Assembly: GCA_965153355.1 (NCBI GenBank)
Contig: OZ231127.1
Span: 41,168,001 to 41,232,000 of the forward strand
Direction: 5' to 3'
DNA from: Flaccisagitta enflata
Lineage: Eukaryota; Chaetognatha; Sagittoidea; Aphragmophora
DNA length: 64,000 nt
Position 1 is the first letter of the stretch. The number at the start of each line of letters is the position of its first letter. The notes under the pieces are model-generated. The model ran no database searches, was not told the DNA's origin, and was given only the letters and a program-made list of their open reading frames with translations. Positions 59,990-64,000 of this stretch are shown piece after piece. A program made the translations under genes and the position numbers.

Positions 59990-60395
59990 GAATCGCGATT
60001 TTACAGGTGTAATGGACTAAATTATTGACGAACTAGCAGATGGAATTACGGACAAACAGACCCTCGTATAGGAATGCGAGTACGCATCATAAAGGGTGAA
60101 AGAAAACGTGGAAAAAAATAGAGCAAAGGAAACAGTGGATGTTGATGCTTTTGTCTCTGTTGTCATTTTGATTGTTTTCATCATTTTTTGTCGACTTCAT
60201 TTTCATTGAAATCATTGTCATGGCCGTCATTGTATTTTTGTTGTTTTTGTGGCAGATCTTGTCATCAAAGGCGCTGTTGTTGTCGGCATTGTTGTCATTG
60301 TTCTTATCGTCAGTCATTGCTGTCGTCATTGTCGTTGTTGCCGTCATCTGTTGCTGTCTTCATTGTTGCCCTTTTGTTGCTCCTATTTCTTTTTT
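59990..60395. other. No gene; TTG/TCATTG-rich stretch
   Basis: 60150-60380 carries GTTGTCATTGT words. Frames over it are low complexity. Confidence 0.4.
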
Positions 60396-60607
60396 AGTCG
60401 CGTGCTACGCGACTCTACACCCCGCTTTGTTGGTCCGTCCGTCGGTCCGTCGGATCATCCGTTGGTCTGTCCGTCCGTCACACTTTACTTTTTTTGGGTT
60501 TTTGCGGTCTCTGCCCTCACTGCCCCTGCCCAAATGATGAAGTGACCTCTATTACAGCCCCTGCCCACCCGCATGCGACTGGGGTAGCCGTGTATCCGAC
60601 CTTGTTT
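60396..60607 (+). mobile_element. Palindrome element (AGTCGCGTGC), complete
   Basis: AGTCGCGTGCTACGCGACT, ACACCCCGCTTTGTTGG, (GTCC)n, CCCGCATGCGACT, GTAGCCGTGTATCCGACC, TTGTTT. Confidence 0.85.
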
Positions 60608-60609
60608 CC

Positions 60610-61330
60610 GTTATCCTCCGTTTTGTCGTTGTTTTCTTCTTCGTTGTCGTTTTGTCATCATCATTGTCTATCACTGAGTTATATAATGACCACGGTGATA
60701 GCCTTATTTTACACTGGGAAACGTGTTGCACTTTCACTCAGAGAGATGTCTGTCCCTAGCAACCCGTTACCTGGATACAAAGCCAGTAACACAAACCGCA
60801 AAGCATCAGTCAATTAATCAAGGCATTACCCAGTTCTTGTCGGGAAAGGTGGAAAAAAATGAGGTTGAAAATTTCAGGTACATATTTTACGGGATCCAGA
60901 CCGCAGAGAGCCACGAAATTTTACATGTGACATCGGACAGAGATGGTGAAGGGTTGTGGGGATCAAAGTTTTTGAAACATCGGTTTTTTGGCACCTTCAC
61001 AGCGGCTTCCATTATTCATTCATTGTTTTACCTATAATAGATGGCTTCCAGTGAACTTTTGATTCCCCACAGTTGTTAGTGCTCATTTACTTAATCCAAA
61101 TCTGCAATTCATTAGGATTTTGAAGGTCCACAGACTTCCTAATATGTTCCGACATGAGGTGATACTTTTACTAATTTAGCAAATATTGTATGTAGAAGAA
61201 AATAAACATTGGGCCTATCGATTTCACATTCGTTGGCACTCATTGAGTGTCTTAAACCCGAGCCAGGCCAGAAAAAGTCATCTTATGAATTTTCATCAAG
61301 AGCTTATAATACCCTTAAGTCATTTCACAT
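60610..61330. other. Possible plus-strand exon remnant; otherwise empty
   Basis: A plus frame to 61037 (about 100 codons, no ATG start) has ordinary composition, including ATRYLDTKPVTQTAKHQS and SGKVEKNEVENFRYIFYGIQ. It faintly recalls the start of chondroitin-synthase type domains, but this is weak. Confidence 0.2.
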
Positions 61331-61432
61331 TTAGTCTTGTAGTCTTTTGGTCGCTTAGTCTTTTAGTCACTTAGTCTTTTGGTTTTATGGTCTAAACACC
61401 CGCACGCGACTGTAAGGTGTTGGCCTTGTTTT
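61330..61432 (+). mobile_element. Palindrome element, 3' part with decamer interior
   Basis: (TTAGTCTTTTGG)-like units, CCCGCACGCGACT, GTAAGGTGTTGGCCTTGTTTT; same 3' subtype as 37416-37770. Confidence 0.7.
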
Positions 61433-61497
61433 CGAAGAGGCTACAAAAATGTACGATCTTCTCGATCTAAAAAGCTGAGGGAGTGGACGGTAGTTCG

Positions 61498-61722
61498 AAC
61501 AAGGCCGGATACACGGCCAATAAGCAGTCCCTGACGGATGGGCAGGGGCAGTTTGCAGTTGCAGATGGGCAGGGGCTTTCATTCGGTGGGCAGGGGCTGT
61601 TATGGTCGGAAATCACAAATTCGGCCAATTTCGCGTCGTCCGAAATTTCGTGTTACACTCAGACAGACATTCAGAGCAAGGGACACACCCTCTTTTAGAG
61701 TCGCTTAGTCAGCGACTAAAAA
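61498..61722 (-). mobile_element. Palindrome element (AGTCGCTGAC subfamily), complete
   Basis: AACAAGGCCGGATACACGGCC, distal AGTCCCTGAC, three GGGCAGGGGC blocks, TTTTAGAGTCGCTTAGTCAGCG, ACTAAAAA. The hairpin AGTCGCT/AGCGACT is perfect. AGTTCGAA occurs at both junctions and may be a target duplication. Confidence 0.85.
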
Positions 61723-61879
61723 AGTTCGAAAGCTTAAAGGGTAATCTGGAGGAAATGTTGTTACTATTACCAAACGGAAATTTGCCTAAACGGCTGTAAC
61801 GGACATGAAATCTTGGACTTTTCATTACGCGGGCCAGCTCACTTAATTTTGTTAAATGATGCATTCCCTTGGAGCTAGA

Positions 61880-61915
61880 TCTTTACTTTAGTCGCGTGCA
61901 CGCGACTCTACACCT
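61880..61915 (+). mobile_element. Palindrome element, 5' scrap
   Basis: TTTAGTCGCGTGCACGCGAC with ACACCTTGGCAGGCC. The remainder is absent. Confidence 0.6.
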
Positions 61916-62094
61916 TGGCAGGCCTCTTTATTGTTCTTTTCTGCCGAAAAGGAAAATTTTTCCTCTGAACGCTGCGGGGGGTCAGTTGCCGTTCCTTTCA
62001 TATTTCCGCTATCACAACGTAGTTTGTTGGCTTGGGCTCAGCAACCGCCTGTAAATTCTTACCAAGCCAGTACTTGCTCTTAACTCCGCTGCAG

Positions 62095-62298
62095 CGCATA
62101 GGCAGTTCAGGATTTAAGTTTGGGCCTTTCCCGTTGAGGAACAAGGAGCAACAATTTCTGCTGGTGCAGAATTTTTTTCATTTATTTTATGACCACTATC
62201 CACTTTTTGGTGGGTGGCTACATAAAACACATGACGATGTTGATAAGTTTTACATGCGATTAAGATTTTTTTTCTTGATTCACAACATAAAGGATTAA
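62095..62298 (+). pseudogene. Possible glycosyltransferase (GT31/chondroitin synthase-like) exon remnant
   Basis: The plus frame reads FKFGPFPLRNKEQQFLLVQN, FFHLFYDHYPLFGGWLHKTH and DDVDKFYMRLRFFFL before a stop. The YDHY...W...K..DDV...RLR..L pattern resembles the region around the DxD motif in GT31 and chondroitin-polymerising enzymes, where W-F-x-K/R-A-D-D-D-V/T-Y is usual; here the triple Asp is reduced (HDD). No start codon, no other conserved blocks nearby. Assignment by eye only. Confidence 0.25.
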
Positions 62299-62449
62299 GC
62301 TCTGATTATGTTCTTTATTCAAACTCACAGTATTCCAACTAAACTAAGTTACACAAGAGCTGTCATCATAAAACTACTATATGCAAATAATATCAATGCT
62401 GACTGTAATTACCATCATTTACATTTCGATCTTCTCCTTCTCTTTCTTT

Positions 62450-62457
62450 TTTTTTTT

Positions 62458-62490
<33 letters not shown>

Positions 62491-62590
62491 TTCTTCTTTT
62501 TCTTCTTCTTCTTCTTCTTCTTCGTCTTCTTCTTCTTCTTCTTCTTCTTCTTCTTCTTCTTCTTCTTCTTCTTCTTCTTCTTCTTCTTCC
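62450..62590. repeat. (CTTT)n then (TTC)n
   Basis: T-run, CTTT 62460-62490, TTC to 62590 with one TCG. Confidence 0.95.
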
Positions 62591-62669
62591 ATCTTTGGGA
62601 GCTGCCGACATCCCCCTTTCCCTGCCGAGAAGAGGCGCTGCTCGCTGCTCCAAAATCAAGAGGCCTGCA

Positions 62670-63035
62670 CCTTGGTCTGTCGGTCGGTCGGTCCGTCCAT
62701 CCGTTTGTAACAAATATTTCTAAATTTTTGATTGTTTTAACGTTTCTTAACAGGTTTTAACCTTTCTTTATAATTCCTAATATTTTATAACATTTTTTTA
62801 GCATTTTTTAACATTTCTTAAAATTCTACCTTTTTTAACATTTCTAAATTTTTCAAAGCACTTTTTTAACATTTTTCAACATTTTTCAACGTCTTTCTAA
62901 CATTCTTTAACATTCTTTAACATTTTTCAACTTTTTTAAACATTTCTCAACATTCTTAACATTTCAACATGTTTTTTTTGTCTTTTGTTTGTCATTTCCA
63001 GACGCACGCGACTGTTGCCCTCTTGGGCTTGTTTC
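62670..63035 (+). mobile_element. Palindrome element with AACATTTTTC decamer interior
   Basis: (GGTC)n at 62678-62700, then about 25 degenerate 10-bp AACATTTYT units to 62970, GACGCACGCGACTGTTGCCC, TTGGGCTTGTTTC. The 5' palindrome is not evident. Confidence 0.65.
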
Positions 63036-63039
63036 TTCT

Positions 63040-63550
63040 TAACGACTTGTTTCAAATGAGCCTTTGCACAACTCTCAATTTGACCAGGAACCATCGTTGA
63101 CGGGTGACGTTAATGTTTGCATAGGACTAGCATTGGAATCAAGATTGCTTTCATGCAAAATCTTTGTCTTTGGTTCCCGATAGATTTGAAAGACACACAA
63201 TGGCTCATTTAAACGCATTTTTGCAAAGGAAAAACATATTTGCTAGGGGAAGTTCAATATTGGCTTTTTCTAGGCACTCTGGCCACTATACTTATCCTGT
63301 CATTTCTTTTATTCATTGGCAATCAAAGAAATCCACGAAAACAGACAAAACCTTTAGAATAATCTGATCCCTGCACATGTTTGGGCTTTTTGCTTAATTC
63401 GTCCCGACAGCCCGAACGAAGTTTGGCGAACAAAAAGTTACCGACAAGAACATTCTTAATCACAAGCATAATTAGCAGTGCGTAACTCTAAGAGCGTCCG
63501 ACAACGACAATGTCAGCAATAAGAAATTTGGAGCGACAGTTGTGGCAGGG
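63040..63550. other. No gene seen
   Basis: A 67-codon plus frame (63164-63367) lacks recognisable features. Confidence 0.4.
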
Positions 63551-63817
63551 GGAACAAGGCCAAGTAGGCCAACGATGCGTCCTCTTTTGAATGAATGTTT
63601 TTTATGAATGAATGCTTTTTTTTTGTGAATGAATGTCATTTGTGAATGAATAGATGATTTAATGAATGAATTACTTGTTGTATGCTTCTTTTACTGGGTT
63701 AAAACCTTTTTTCTGATGAAAATATGCTTTTTTTTTTATGTTTTAAATGAATGCGTTACCAACCAACCAACAGACCGAGGGACACAGCCTATTATAGAGA
63801 TGCGAGGACGCATCTAA
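63551..63817 (-). mobile_element. Palindrome element (GATGCGTCC subfamily)
   Basis: AACAAGGCCAAGTAGGCC, distal GATGCGTCC, a GAATGAATG-rich interior, CCAACCAACAGACCGAGGG, ATTATAGAGATGCGAGGACG, CATCTAAAAA. The hairpin AGATGCG/CGCATCT is perfect and distal GATGCGTCC complements GGACGCATC. Confidence 0.9.
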
Positions 63818-64000
63818 AAATGGCGGGGGAGTCGGGTTACCAGTTGAATCGGAAAAGGGGAGGAGTGAGGTTAGAGAGTGGTGGTGGGGGAGCGTTAACA
63901 AGGCTTCCATCATGAGACCAAAGGAAGCGGGAGGAGGGGCCGTAGGGAAGAGTGAGCTGAGGGCGGTGGGCCATAGGATACAATGCGGGTACAGCGCGGG

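Noticed and set aside
61498-61722. AGTTCGAA at both junctions as proof of an 8-bp target duplication for palindrome elements
   Set aside because: Other complete copies (32502, 55926, 58894) show no matching flanks, and the AA overlaps the element end. It may be chance.

Overview
The window is nuclear DNA of an animal. Evidence: a near-intact LINE of the CR1/jockey type, spliced genes with GT..AG introns, interstitial (CCCTAA)n telomere-type repeats (which argue against most arthropods and nematodes), and many MITE families of the mariner/Tc1, pogo/Tigger, hAT and PIF/Harbinger kinds. The phylum cannot be read from the sequence. An invertebrate with a microsatellite-rich genome is the best guess. 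Gene density is very low, and most long open frames are microsatellites read through in six frames.

Layout. 0.3-3.6 kb holds a minus-strand LINE with endonuclease and reverse transcriptase domains. 3.6-14.0 kb (copy A) and 37.3-48.4 kb (copy B) are a direct segmental duplication of about 10-11 kb. Private insertions and deletions separate the copies, and identity is clearly higher in the right part. 14-31 kb is repeat-dominated: AT-rich sequence, an hAT element with an 8-bp target duplication, a degenerate 190-bp tandem repeat, minisatellite-bearing elements and long GA/CA/TTG arrays. 31-37 kb and 48-54 kb contain the best non-transposon gene candidates. 54-64 kb is a thicket of nested small elements, including an 1.8-kb hAT copy inside another element and carrying at least three more.

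Genes. (1) A minus-strand Ser-rich gene has two proposed exons, 49671-50558 and 31868-32115. They match in phase and composition and are separated by a 17.6-kb intron that contains duplication copy B. (2) Inside that intron, on the plus strand, is a candidate three-exon gene for a very short secreted peptide: a signal-peptide exon at 36531-36591, a 42-nt exon at 37125-37166, and a terminal exon from 37286 whose left flank coincides with the duplication boundary. (3) Several weaker open frames are listed with low confidence.

The most distinctive system is a family of roughly 25 short interspersed elements sharing ends (TTTTTAG...CTTGTT). Each has a terminal palindrome, a (GTCC/GTCG)n or other simple-repeat interior and a second terminal hairpin. 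At least five subfamilies carry different palindrome sequences, yet in each the palindrome arm still matches the far subterminal repeat. That covariation implies selection for base pairing. The architecture resembles Helentron-associated interspersed elements (HINE, DINE-1/mini-me), but the class assignment is inference. They are called 'palindrome elements' below.
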